The notes under the pieces: generated by a model
The model's database searches: none
Told to the model about the DNA's origin: nothing
Seen by the model: only the letters and a program-made list of their open reading frames with translations
Shown here: in pieces, positions 8,621 to 16,754 of the stretch
Position numbering within the stretch: position 1 is the stretch's first letter
Layout of the letters: every line of letters begins with the position of its first letter
Translations under genes and position numbers: made by a program
Source: Pseudobacter sp.
GTDB lineage: Bacteria; Bacteroidota; Bacteroidia; Chitinophagales; Chitinophagaceae
Length of the DNA: 64,000 nt
Reading direction: 5' to 3'
Assembly: GCA_017849455.1 (NCBI GenBank)
Contig: JAFIGX010000014.1
Location: 62,001-126,000 of the forward strand

Positions 8621-9685
8621 TCAGGGCGCCAGCACCGGGTTTTTCCTGCAATACTTACCGCCTTCGAAGCTGATGATATAATCCGATGGGAAGAGCCTGC
8701 TCTTCCTGTAATAATCGGTGGTGATGATCTGTGCACCGGAGCGGCAGGCGGCTTCGAATGAAGAGCGGTCGTTGTTCCGGGCTTCCCGGGTATCGGCATC
8801 GGCGCGTGTGCGTACGATATATCCCTGCTTTACGAGTTCGGTGATCCTGTCTTTTTTGGGATCATTGCGGATGAGGATCGCCGCCTCTGGCGTGCCGGGC
8901 TCTGCATTGGCAAAGAGCATGCGGCCTTTCAATGAAGGGTGCCCTTCAATATAGGCCGCTCTTTTATCACCGGTTTCATCCAGCACAAAAAGGAATTTGC
9001 CTTTTGCTTTTTTCACAGTGGGCCAGTTACCGGCCAGCACGGCTTGTTCCAGCGTGGTGAATTGTGCGCGGATATCGTCCGGTGTGATGAGCTTTTGCCT
9101 CCCCAGGTTTTCTGCAATCGTTTTATCGAGCTGATCGAGCACAGTCGGCGTATAAGGATCAGGGATAGTAAAGCCAGGTCTTTTCATGACCTCATCCTTG
9201 GCATTCATCGTAATGAAGATGGGATAATGATCAGGATGCGCGTCGGACCACTGTTTGAGGGTGAGCAGGCATTGTTGCAAGGTGAGGCAGTTGCTTCTGA
9301 AATCGATGTCCTGGATATGCAATACCTTGAAACCGGGCTGGTCCATCAGATGGCCCGGATCATAAAGTTGCTGACCCTGTGCCCAGCTCAACCCATTTGG
9401 ATGCGCATATTTTCCGCCTTTTTCGTCGGCATAGATATCGATCTCGAGATTGCGCAGGCCGAGGTCGAGCTGCTCGTCGATGGGAATATGTTCATAGGCG
9501 ATTGTCGAAGCGCCTGACGAATCCGCTTTGCTCAATACACGGAACAGGGCCGGGTCGATGGCCTGTTTGTAGCTGTTGTGCGAGCCGATCACCTGTATCT
9601 TGTTGATGGGCAGCCCATCCATGTCGGACTGACCGGATGGAACTGCCATGAACAGGATCGACAAGCCAAGAAATAATTTCAGCAT
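8621..9685 (-). CDS. exported phosphatidylinositol-specific phospholipase C-like protein
   Basis: A protein of 354 residues with a signal peptide ([20 protein letters not shown]). It has the TIM-barrel signature of calcium-dependent PI-PLC-type enzymes: [11 protein letters not shown] with the first catalytic histidine, [13 protein letters not shown] with metal-binding acidic residues, and [10 protein letters not shown] with the second histidine. Known members cleave phosphoinositides or related phosphodiesters. The frame begins with TTG at 9691, but the in-frame ATG at 9685 gives a clean signal peptide. It starts 14 bases after susD1 stops, so it is part of the susC1-susD1 operon. That position suggests the substrate is what this transporter scavenges, such as a phospholipid head group or inositol-bearing glycan. 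The calcium dependence is inferred from the family. Confidence 0.85.
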   Translation of the reverse strand: MLKLFLGLSILFMAVPSGQSDMDGLPINKIQVIGSHNSYKQAIDPALFRVLSKADSSGASTIAYEHIPIDEQLDLGLRNLEIDIYADEKGGKYAHPNGLSWAQGQQLYDPGHLMDQPGFKVLHIQDIDFRSNCLTLQQCLLTLKQWSDAHPDHYPIFITMNAKDEVMKRPGFTIPDPYTPTVLDQLDKTIAENLGRQKLITPDDIRAQFTTLEQAVLAGNWPTVKKAKGKFLFVLDETGDKRAAYIEGHPSLKGRMLFANAEPGTPEAAILIRNDPKKDRITELVKQGYIVRTRADADTREARNNDRSSFEAACRSGAQIITTDYYRKSRLFPSDYIISFEGGKYCRKNPVLAP

Positions 9686-9699
9686 AGTCAATAATTTGC

Positions 9700-11340
9700 T
9701 TAGTTATAGCCTGGGTTTTGCGACAGTTTAGGGTTTAGCTTCATTTCACTTGTAGGGATAGGGAATATTTTTCTATCGGAACTTTTATCCATTCCCGGCG
9801 TATAACCCGGTACGGGGGCATCACCGGGTATGGGATATTCTGTTTCATATTTCCCGAAACGGACCAGGTCATTGCGGCGCCAGTTCTCCCAATACAATTC
9901 ACGGCCTCTTTCATCGAGCAGTCCATCGAGGTCGATGGACGAAGCAGGCGTTGCTTTCACGCGACTGCGGATTTTATTTACCAGCATAAGGGCGCTCTGC
10001 AATTCGCCATTCACAGTGGTAGCAGGGACCCCACGTAAAATGGCTTCAGCTTTCATCAGATAAATATCTCCCAGCCTGAACACCTGCATATCGTTGCCGC
10101 TCATGCGGGTGGCGGCCGTAGTGGCTTTATCGGGATAATATTTGATGGAGCGTACGCCCATACATCTTGCCAGGAAATCATTGCCCACGTCGAATGCCTT
10201 CTTGCCCGTCATTTTAATATCCTTCGTGATCTCCAGTTGCCAGACAGTATCGGTATTGTTACCGGTATAGGAAGCATCCAGGTCTCTCTTTTTAATAGTG
10301 ATGGTAAAAGGCGTTCCATCGAAGTTATATTGTTTTCCAATGAGCCAGGTCGCATTCCTTTCGTCGCCGCCCAGGTTGAACTTGTCATAGAAATTCGGCG
10401 TGGTGCTCATGGAGATACTAAGGTTGGAAGGTACGCCGTATTTGGGATAGAGGTAAGCCATAAATCCATGGCGTGTGAATTGCTGTCCGGGGATCAGCAG
10501 GGCATCGTACGGAATGGCGAAAATGGATTCTTTGATCTGCGGCCCGTTATCGGGCGCAAAAACGGCGGCATAGCTGGCGTCGAGATCATAGGCTTTGCTG
10601 GCGATGATGCTGTCGCACATGGCCACTGCTTCTGTATATCTCGGCGTGCCTGTATATGCTTCTGCGTTCATATACAATTTGGCGAGGAGGGCAAAGGCCA
10701 TGCCCCGCGTGGGATGCCCATAGGTGGCGGTCGCATTGGCGGAAGTTTTTACAGGCAGGTTATTGAGAACGCCCTTTACTTCTTTTTCGATGAAGGTGAA
10801 TACATCCTTCCTGGGTTTGGTGCCAGGCAGGTCGCTCACAGGGAAACTGTCTACGATGGGAATATTGCCATACAGGTCCATCATGAAGTAGTAGAAAAGA
10901 GAGCGCATCGCTTTCACCTCTGCCAGGGCCGCCATTTTGGTAGGGTCATTGGCAGGAGTTGGCGCCTGGTTGAAGATCTTGATGATCCGGTTGCAGGTGT
11001 TGATGCCGCCGAATCCCCACTCCCACACTTCTTTCACGTTGATATGATCTTTCGTATAGGTATGGTTGTGATGCTGCCTGTACTGGCCGTTATCGTCGTA
11101 GTTGCCGTCGCGGCCGGGGATGATGGCCTCATCGGTCGACAATTCCTGCATCCGGAAATATTCGATGGCGTATTTGGATGAAAGCTGGCTGTAGATGGGG
11201 CCGATCACCGCTGCATAGTCGGCAGCCGTGGTAGGAAAATTGGAACTGATATATTGTGATTCCACCTTCACGTCGAGCTTGGTACAACTTGCGGCGAGCA
11301 GGGTGGCTGAAAGGATACTATAGACTAATATGCGTTTCAT
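9700..11340 (-). CDS. susD: SusD/RagB family surface lipoprotein (pair 1)
   Basis: A 546-residue outer-membrane lipoprotein that captures substrate and passes it to the partner SusC barrel. The signal peptide ends in a lipobox (LLAASC, Cys19). The body has the SusD layout: N-terminal TPR-like helices (NRIIKIFNQAP, VKAMRSLFYYFMMDLYGNIP) and the conserved C-terminal block LLDERGRELYWENWRRNDLVRF, here interrupted only by normal family variation. The frame extends 58 codons upstream into susC1, but the ATG at 11338-11340 gives the proper lipoprotein signal. It begins 19 bases after susC1 and is followed closely by the phospholipase gene. No glycoside hydrolase is linked to it. Confidence 0.95.
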   Translation of the reverse strand: MKRILVYSILSATLLAASCTKLDVKVESQYISSNFPTTAADYAAVIGPIYSQLSSKYAIEYFRMQELSTDEAIIPGRDGNYDDNGQYRQHHNHTYTKDHINVKEVWEWGFGGINTCNRIIKIFNQAPTPANDPTKMAALAEVKAMRSLFYYFMMDLYGNIPIVDSFPVSDLPGTKPRKDVFTFIEKEVKGVLNNLPVKTSANATATYGHPTRGMAFALLAKLYMNAEAYTGTPRYTEAVAMCDSIIASKAYDLDASYAAVFAPDNGPQIKESIFAIPYDALLIPGQQFTRHGFMAYLYPKYGVPSNLSISMSTTPNFYDKFNLGGDERNATWLIGKQYNFDGTPFTITIKKRDLDASYTGNNTDTVWQLEITKDIKMTGKKAFDVGNDFLARCMGVRSIKYYPDKATTAATRMSGNDMQVFRLGDIYLMKAEAILRGVPATTVNGELQSALMLVNKIRSRVKATPASSIDLDGLLDERGRELYWENWRRNDLVRFGKYETEYPIPGDAPVPGYTPGMDKSSDRKIFPIPTSEMKLNPKLSQNPGYN

Positions 11341-11359
11341 ATTGTGATGGTTGATGGTT

Positions 11360-14347
11360 TTAGAATACCAGGTTGGCGCCGATGATGATGGAACGGGTTT
11401 TGGGATAATAATTCTTTGCGTCGATGCCTGGGGTGAGACCTCCGATGTTGATCTCCGGATCGATGCCACTATACCCGGTGAGCGTGAAGATATTGGTGCC
11501 TGATACGTACACACGCAGCTTGCTGATGGCTGCTATCCTTGTCTTTACGGTGTAGCCAATGGTGGCATTATCGAGCCGCAGGTATGATCCATCTTCCAGG
11601 TAACGGTCTGAAGTGAGATAGGCCACATTATCCGCGAAAGCCTCATTCAGCGTGAACCTCGGCACGTTGATCGTTTTGGAATCGGCGGGATTGTTTAGGG
11701 AGGCCAGTGTATTGTTGAGGATCTTGTTGCCGGTAACGCCACGGAAGAACAGGTTGAGATCGAAATTTTTGTAGGTGATCGAGTTGTTCCATCCGAAGGT
11801 CAGCTTCGGCTGCGCATTGCCTGCAATGATATAATCGGAAGTGGCGGGCTGTGAGTTGATGATGGTGCCATCGGCTTTCTGGAAGGTGCTCACGCCATTC
11901 TTATCCTTGCCCATATAATGGTAGAGGTTGAAAGTGCCGATGGGTTGTCCTTCCATCACGATCTGGCTCCAGTTACTGGTCTGTCCCTTCCCACCGAGGT
12001 AGGCCGTGGGGATGGAAGGCAGGTTGAATTTGCTGTTCGACAAAGACACGACTTCATTCTTATTATGCGCCAGGTTCAGCGTTGTATTCCAGGTAATGTC
12101 CTTCGACTGAACAGGAATGGCATTCAGGGTAAGCTCTATGCCGGTATTCTTCACTTCACCCACATTGGCCGTCAGCACGTTCACGAAATACTGGGTGGTA
12201 GATACGGGATAGTTCCAGATCAGGTCGGAAGTCTTTTTGATATAATAGTCGACCGAACCGCTGATGCGATTCTTCAGGATCGAAAAATCCAATCCAATAT
12301 TGGTCATGGCGGTGCTCTCCCATTTGAGGTCGGGGTTCTCATTCTGTACCACGCCCAGTGCCGTCAGCAACTGGCCATTGGAATAATAGCGGCCTGCCGA
12401 GCCATAGCGGAGGATGGCGGTGAAGGCATCGAAGCCGAGTGAATTACCGGATACGCCGTAACCGGCCCTTAGTTTCAGGTCATTGAAAAAGGAAACGTCC
12501 CGCATGAAGCCTTCCCTGTTGATCCTCCAGCCGGCGGAAACGGCCGGGAAATAACCCCATTGGTTATTCGAACCGAAGGCGGAGGAGCCATCATAACGTA
12601 AGGAAGCCTGGAAGAGATATTTATCGTCGTACTGGTAATTCACGCGGCCATAGTATGAGATCAGGCGGAGCGTGGAAATGGCAGGGTTATCGAAGTTGAC
12701 ATTACCAACGGTGAGCGGGTTGCTTACATAAAGATTGTAATAAGTGAGCAGGTCATTGGTGAAACCCTGTGTGGACACGCCGAATCCGTCATTGGTGCGG
12801 TCCTGTTGCCAGGAGTAACCGGCGAGGAATTTGAAATTGTGCTCACCGAAAGATCTGTCGTAGTTGAAATAGGATTCGATCACCTGCTTGCGGTTCTCAT
12901 AGGAACCCCTGTAGGCTTTGCCGTTGGCGCCTACTGCCATCCCGGAGTTATAATAATTGTATACGTTCCGGTCGAATTGTTCCTTCTGGCTGGAAAAGCT
13001 CAGGGTGTATACCAGTCCTTTCAGGATCTTCACTTCTGCCAGCCCGTTGATCAGTGTCTTTTCTTCTTTTCCTTCGAGCAGGTTATTATCGATGATGCCC
13101 CTGGGGTTGAGGTAGCCGCCACGTCGGAAGTCTTCCGTGTAAGTGCCATCCGGTCTTTTTACATTCACGGTTGGCATATAGGTGAGCATATTGTTGAACA
13201 AAGCGCCCTGGTCTACATCACTATGTCTTGTAGTGCTGTTGATCAATGCAATGCCCAGCTTGAGGCGGTCGTTGAAGAATTTCTGTTCGAGGTTACCACG
13301 GGCGATCACCCTTTTGAGGGATGTTTTTTTGATGATGCCCTGGTTATCGAAATAGTTCACGCTGGCGCCGTAGAGGCTGTTGCCCGTAGATCCCGTGACG
13401 GCCACGTTATGATTGTGTGAAATGCCGGTGCGTTGCACTTCTTTTTGCCAGTTGGTATTGGCGCCGGGATCGTTGTATTCGGATAATAAGGTCTGACCGT
13501 TCCTGGCGAGATAGTCGCGCAACTCATCACCAGTGAGCATATCGATCCTTTTGGCGACTGTTTCTATTCCCACATAACCGTTATACGAAAGCCTGGCCTG
13601 ACCTGCTTTTGCTTTGCGGGTAGTAATGATGATCACACCGTTGGCGGCGCGTGAACCGTAGATAGCCGTGGAGGAAGCATCTTTCAGCACATCGATGGTG
13701 GCGATATCTGCCGGCGCTACCAGGTCGATCGAAGCTCCAGGCACACCGTCGATGATATAAAAAGGTTCATTGGCCCCATCGCGCAAAGTGGAAGGGCCGC
13801 GAAGGATGATGGCGGGGTTTGCATTGGGATCGCCACTATTGGCGATGTTGAGGCCAGCCACTTTACCCTGCAGCAATTGAGCAGGTGACCCGGTAACAGC
13901 CTGGTTGAAATTGTCGGAGCTGATGCTGGTGATGGCCCCTGTGATATTCTTCTTGCTCGCCTTCCCATAACCGGTCACTACCACATCGTTCAACTGTTTG
14001 GAGGAAGGTGCGAGGCTGAGATGGACTGCATTGTTGTTGCCAACAGCCACTTCCCTGGTCTCGAATCCCACATAACTGAATGCAAGAATTTTTTCAGCGC
14101 CGCTGAGAGAGAGGGAGAATTTTCCATCGGCCCCTGTGCTGGTGGCTTTGGATGATCCTTTTACCGTAACGGATACTCCCTGTAGTGGAGCATTGTTATC
14201 GTCGGTGATGGTGCCTGTTACAACCCGCGACTGCTGGGCAGTTCCGGGAACGATCATGAATAATAATGCGATGAGAGCAAGGAGAACAACTTTACGAGGA
14301 TACCGCAGGGACATGGCAGTGCCTGCAATACTAGGCAATGGTCTCAT
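11360..14347 (-). CDS. susC: SusC/RagA TonB-dependent transporter (pair 1)
   Basis: A 995-residue outer-membrane barrel for energy-dependent uptake. After a signal peptide comes a carboxypeptidase-regulatory-like domain (about 40-120, VVTGTITDDNNAPLQGVSV). The plug domain follows, with the SusC signatures VVTGYGK, LLQGKVAGLNI and DVLKDASSTAIYGSRAANGV. A long barrel ends in IIIGANLVF with the usual terminal phenylalanine. Two ATGs are possible. The one at 14314 (MSLRYPRKVVLLAL) gives a more typical signal peptide than 14347, which I keep only as the outer limit. A consensus promoter lies about 105 bases upstream, separate from the susC2 module, so this pair is its own transcription unit with susD1 and the phospholipase. 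No sigma/anti-sigma pair is adjacent. Confidence 0.95.
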   Translation of the reverse strand: MRPLPSIAGTAMSLRYPRKVVLLALIALLFMIVPGTAQQSRVVTGTITDDNNAPLQGVSVTVKGSSKATSTGADGKFSLSLSGAEKILAFSYVGFETREVAVGNNNAVHLSLAPSSKQLNDVVVTGYGKASKKNITGAITSISSDNFNQAVTGSPAQLLQGKVAGLNIANSGDPNANPAIILRGPSTLRDGANEPFYIIDGVPGASIDLVAPADIATIDVLKDASSTAIYGSRAANGVIIITTRKAKAGQARLSYNGYVGIETVAKRIDMLTGDELRDYLARNGQTLLSEYNDPGANTNWQKEVQRTGISHNHNVAVTGSTGNSLYGASVNYFDNQGIIKKTSLKRVIARGNLEQKFFNDRLKLGIALINSTTRHSDVDQGALFNNMLTYMPTVNVKRPDGTYTEDFRRGGYLNPRGIIDNNLLEGKEEKTLINGLAEVKILKGLVYTLSFSSQKEQFDRNVYNYYNSGMAVGANGKAYRGSYENRKQVIESYFNYDRSFGEHNFKFLAGYSWQQDRTNDGFGVSTQGFTNDLLTYYNLYVSNPLTVGNVNFDNPAISTLRLISYYGRVNYQYDDKYLFQASLRYDGSSAFGSNNQWGYFPAVSAGWRINREGFMRDVSFFNDLKLRAGYGVSGNSLGFDAFTAILRYGSAGRYYSNGQLLTALGVVQNENPDLKWESTAMTNIGLDFSILKNRISGSVDYYIKKTSDLIWNYPVSTTQYFVNVLTANVGEVKNTGIELTLNAIPVQSKDITWNTTLNLAHNKNEVVSLSNSKFNLPSIPTAYLGGKGQTSNWSQIVMEGQPIGTFNLYHYMGKDKNGVSTFQKADGTIINSQPATSDYIIAGNAQPKLTFGWNNSITYKNFDLNLFFRGVTGNKILNNTLASLNNPADSKTINVPRFTLNEAFADNVAYLTSDRYLEDGSYLRLDNATIGYTVKTRIAAISKLRVYVSGTNIFTLTGYSGIDPEINIGGLTPGIDAKNYYPKTRSIIIGANLVF

Positions 14348-14452
14348 ACAATTAGTATTGATTTTTTTTCGGGTTTAATGAAATATGTATTCAATCAGAA
14401 GACGGGCAATGAAAATTCAATTGCAAGACAGGTATCATTGTGTATTATGGCC

Positions 14453-14480
14453 CAAAAGTATTTGCCCAATATTGCTACAA
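14453..14480 (-). promoter_or_regulatory. promoter of the susC1 operon
   Basis: Read on the minus strand, TTG (14480-14478) is followed after 17 bases by TACTTTTG (14460-14453), a full match to TAnnTTTG. Transcription would start near 14446 and give a leader of about 100-130 bases, depending on the susC1 start. The site lies between the gene and the nested repeat element at 14543-14738. Confidence 0.5.
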
Positions 14481-14542
14481 TATGAAGAGGTTGTTACGAA
14501 AGTATTAAGGCGGGATTAATGTAGAAGCATAATAAAAATTAC

Positions 14543-14738
14543 CACGAAGGCTCGAAGGCACAAAGGAAATGGAAAAAAGATGAAGTCAGCCCTTAAACCT
14601 ATCGACTGGCCTTTGTGTCTTTATAAAGTGTAATCACTTCAACAATTTGGGATCATTATTAAGGCACGAACTACCTACGGTAGGACTGAGTAAATCCCAA
14701 ACTCCTATTCTTATCCTTTGTGCCTTCGAGCCTTCGTG
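14543..14738. repeat. 196-bp nested inverted-repeat element
   Basis: The ends are perfect 25-base inverted repeats (14543-14567 and 14714-14738; each contains GAAGGCTCGAAGGCAC or its complement). Inside lies a second pair, TTTGGGAT 14646-14653 and ATCCCAAA 14694-14701. At the centre is a short CTACC/GGTAG hairpin near 14671-14683. A partial extra copy of the arm (CCTTTGTGTCTT) lies near 14613. There is no open frame, so it resembles a non-autonomous, MITE-like or BIME-like element. It fills most of the 475-base gap between the two SusCD modules. Confidence 0.75.
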
Positions 14739-14743
14739 CCCCT

Positions 14744-14775
14744 AAAAAAACAAAACCCCGTAAAAACGGGGTTTG
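14744..14775 (-). terminator. terminator after susD2
   Basis: AAACCCCGT (14753-14761) pairs with ACGGGGTTT (14766-14774) around an AAAA loop. Read on the minus strand it is followed within two bases by seven Ts (14750-14744). It ends the ROK-susC2-susD2 unit 48 bases after the susD2 stop. On the plus strand a T-rich stretch also follows (14779-14784), so it may work both ways. Confidence 0.8.
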
Positions 14776-14822
14776 TCCTTTTTTGCTAAATCGAAACCTA
14801 ATATAACCATTGAACTGCTATG

Positions 14823-16736
14823 CTAATTTTTCTTGGCCCACCACAAGGGGGTCAGTACGGCATCTGCTCCGCCCAGTTGTTGAAGGGCCTGGTTGTAACC
14901 TTTGGTATTGGTGTTCTTCAATGAAGAAGGATAGGCCAGTCGTTGCGGGAAGAACTTCACGCTGTTGGTCATATAATTCCCGGCATTCAGATCGGGCAGT
15001 GTCGGCAGCGGTTGTTCAACACAGGGGTTCTCCATGAATGGAAGGCCCAGCCTGCGGTGGTCGTTCCAGCTTTCGAGGGGCAGCCAGGGAACCTGTGCAA
15101 TGAATTTCTGTGTGATGATCTTGCAAAGCAGGTCATTCCGCACGGAACCTCCTTTATAGATCGTATTGACAGGATACACGATCGTGGCGGTGCCCGCTGT
15201 ACCTGTATAACCATCTTTATAATTCATGCTGTAACTGGCAGGAGGCTCGGTGGTATGGTTCCAGCTCACAGATGTACCTGTGCGGTTATAATCCGTGGAG
15301 GTGAGATAGTTCCCGACAAAAGAACTTACTCCCCAGTAGTCGAAGCTCGACCTGATCGCTGCTTCATAAGCATCTTTGCCGGTCATGGGAACAGTCCATC
15401 CCCGCACCGCAGCTTCTGCGATCAGGAAGTAGGTTTCCCAGGGAGCAAAGAATATCCGTTTGTTGGTGCTGTTCCTGAATTTGATACCGATGCGGGGTGC
15501 TGCACCGGGCCAGCCGCGCCATTGGTTCTGGGCTCCTTTCGTGCCCCAGGCCCCGGCATTGGTGCCGTTCCAGCAGAACTTGCCGTCCAGTGTTTTCACG
15601 GTGGCGCCATTGGCATCTACCAGGTCGGCCGTGGTGGTTTGCCAACTGGGAGCATCATACGTAGGATATTTTGCGAAATCCGTATTATCGAAATCGCCCG
15701 GCAGCGGGAATGCTTTGTATGCGCGGGGGTCCATCGTATAAGGCAATCCATCGAACCAATAACCGGCATACGGCTCATTGGTCATGGTGGAGAAATGGTT
15801 GGTGAGCTTCAGTCCGGCCCAGTTGGCTGCCCTGATATAAGTAGCATATTTTGGATCGGTGAGCTGGTCGGATGTTCTCACACCACCCAATCCTGTATAG
15901 ATATTTTCAAGGGTGGTGGAAAGGATCTGGGCATTCCATTCGCGGCTCATCACACCTGATAAGGGGCTCCATCCGTCTTTCTCCTGTACCTGGAAAATAT
16001 GGTCAGTCCCGGTGATCAGGTCGCCGGTAACGGCGGCCTCAAATTCAGCTTTGGCTTTGGCGGCGTCCACTTCCGACAATCTCATTGCCAGCCGGAGCCG
16101 CATGGAATTGGCATATCTTTTCCATTTCGCATAATTATAACCGTAAGCAGGGTCTTCATTCTTGAGGGGGTCCGGGTTGGTGACGGAGAGATCGAGTTTG
16201 GAAGCTGCGTCTTTCAGTTCATCCAGCATGAAATAATAAACGGTCTTCACATCTGAAAAGTCGGGGTTCACACCCTGGAAGCCATTGAGGGGAATGGGCC
16301 CGAAATTATCTGTCATCTCACTCATCAGGTAAGCACGCCAGATGCGGGCCACCTGTTTCAGATTGCCGGTATAAGCCTGCACTTTGCCGCTGGCGATCTT
16401 TTCATCAGCGATCTGTATGGCAGTATTGGCATGATTGAGCCAGGTGGAAATATACCGGTAATAATCGGTAGACCAGCTATCGTTGGGTGAACCGGAAGAG
16501 AGGCCACCGCTGAAATGCTGACGGCCGGCGGTTTTCCAGTACAACACGAATACACGCTCTGCGATATGCGGGTCCATCTGGGCGCTGATGATGGCATTGT
16601 TGATGAAATATTCCACCTGTACCTGGTCCGCATTCGCATCCTTGGGGTTCACATTGATATCTTCAAATTTCTTGCAGGAAGCCGCCAGCACAATGGCCGA
16701 TACAAGCAATCCTGATTTTATGGTAAGTTTTTTCAT
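14823..16736 (-). CDS. SusD-like nutrient-binding lipoprotein (SusD_like_2 type, pair 2)
   Basis: A 637-residue outer-membrane lipoprotein with the lipobox VLAASC (Cys21). It starts KKFEDINVNPKDANADQVQ and includes RVFVLYWKTAGRQHF, WRAYLMSEMTDNFGPIPL, YANSMRLRLAMRLSEVD and the C-terminal WLPLESWNDHRRLGLPF. These are features of the second SusD class (PF12771-like) rather than the canonical RagB family, so this pair binds something different from pair 1. It is slightly longer than the usual 500-550 residues, mainly through a tryptophan-rich stretch around residues 395-430. It follows susC2 by 18 bases and is closed by a strong terminator. Confidence 0.93.
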   Translation of the reverse strand: MKKLTIKSGLLVSAIVLAASCKKFEDINVNPKDANADQVQVEYFINNAIISAQMDPHIAERVFVLYWKTAGRQHFSGGLSSGSPNDSWSTDYYRYISTWLNHANTAIQIADEKIASGKVQAYTGNLKQVARIWRAYLMSEMTDNFGPIPLNGFQGVNPDFSDVKTVYYFMLDELKDAASKLDLSVTNPDPLKNEDPAYGYNYAKWKRYANSMRLRLAMRLSEVDAAKAKAEFEAAVTGDLITGTDHIFQVQEKDGWSPLSGVMSREWNAQILSTTLENIYTGLGGVRTSDQLTDPKYATYIRAANWAGLKLTNHFSTMTNEPYAGYWFDGLPYTMDPRAYKAFPLPGDFDNTDFAKYPTYDAPSWQTTTADLVDANGATVKTLDGKFCWNGTNAGAWGTKGAQNQWRGWPGAAPRIGIKFRNSTNKRIFFAPWETYFLIAEAAVRGWTVPMTGKDAYEAAIRSSFDYWGVSSFVGNYLTSTDYNRTGTSVSWNHTTEPPASYSMNYKDGYTGTAGTATIVYPVNTIYKGGSVRNDLLCKIITQKFIAQVPWLPLESWNDHRRLGLPFMENPCVEQPLPTLPDLNAGNYMTNSVKFFPQRLAYPSSLKNTNTKGYNQALQQLGGADAVLTPLWWAKKN

Positions 16737-16754
16737 TGTTAAACTGTTTGGCGA

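Noticed and set aside
10237..11181. Plus-strand open frame of 314 codons opposite susD1
   Set aside because: It is antisense to a clear SusD gene. Its residues are valine/glycine/arginine-rich without any domain, typical of shadow frames.
14943..15959. Plus-strand open frame of 338 codons opposite susD2
   Set aside because: Antisense shadow of a well-supported SusD-like gene, with irregular composition and no motif.
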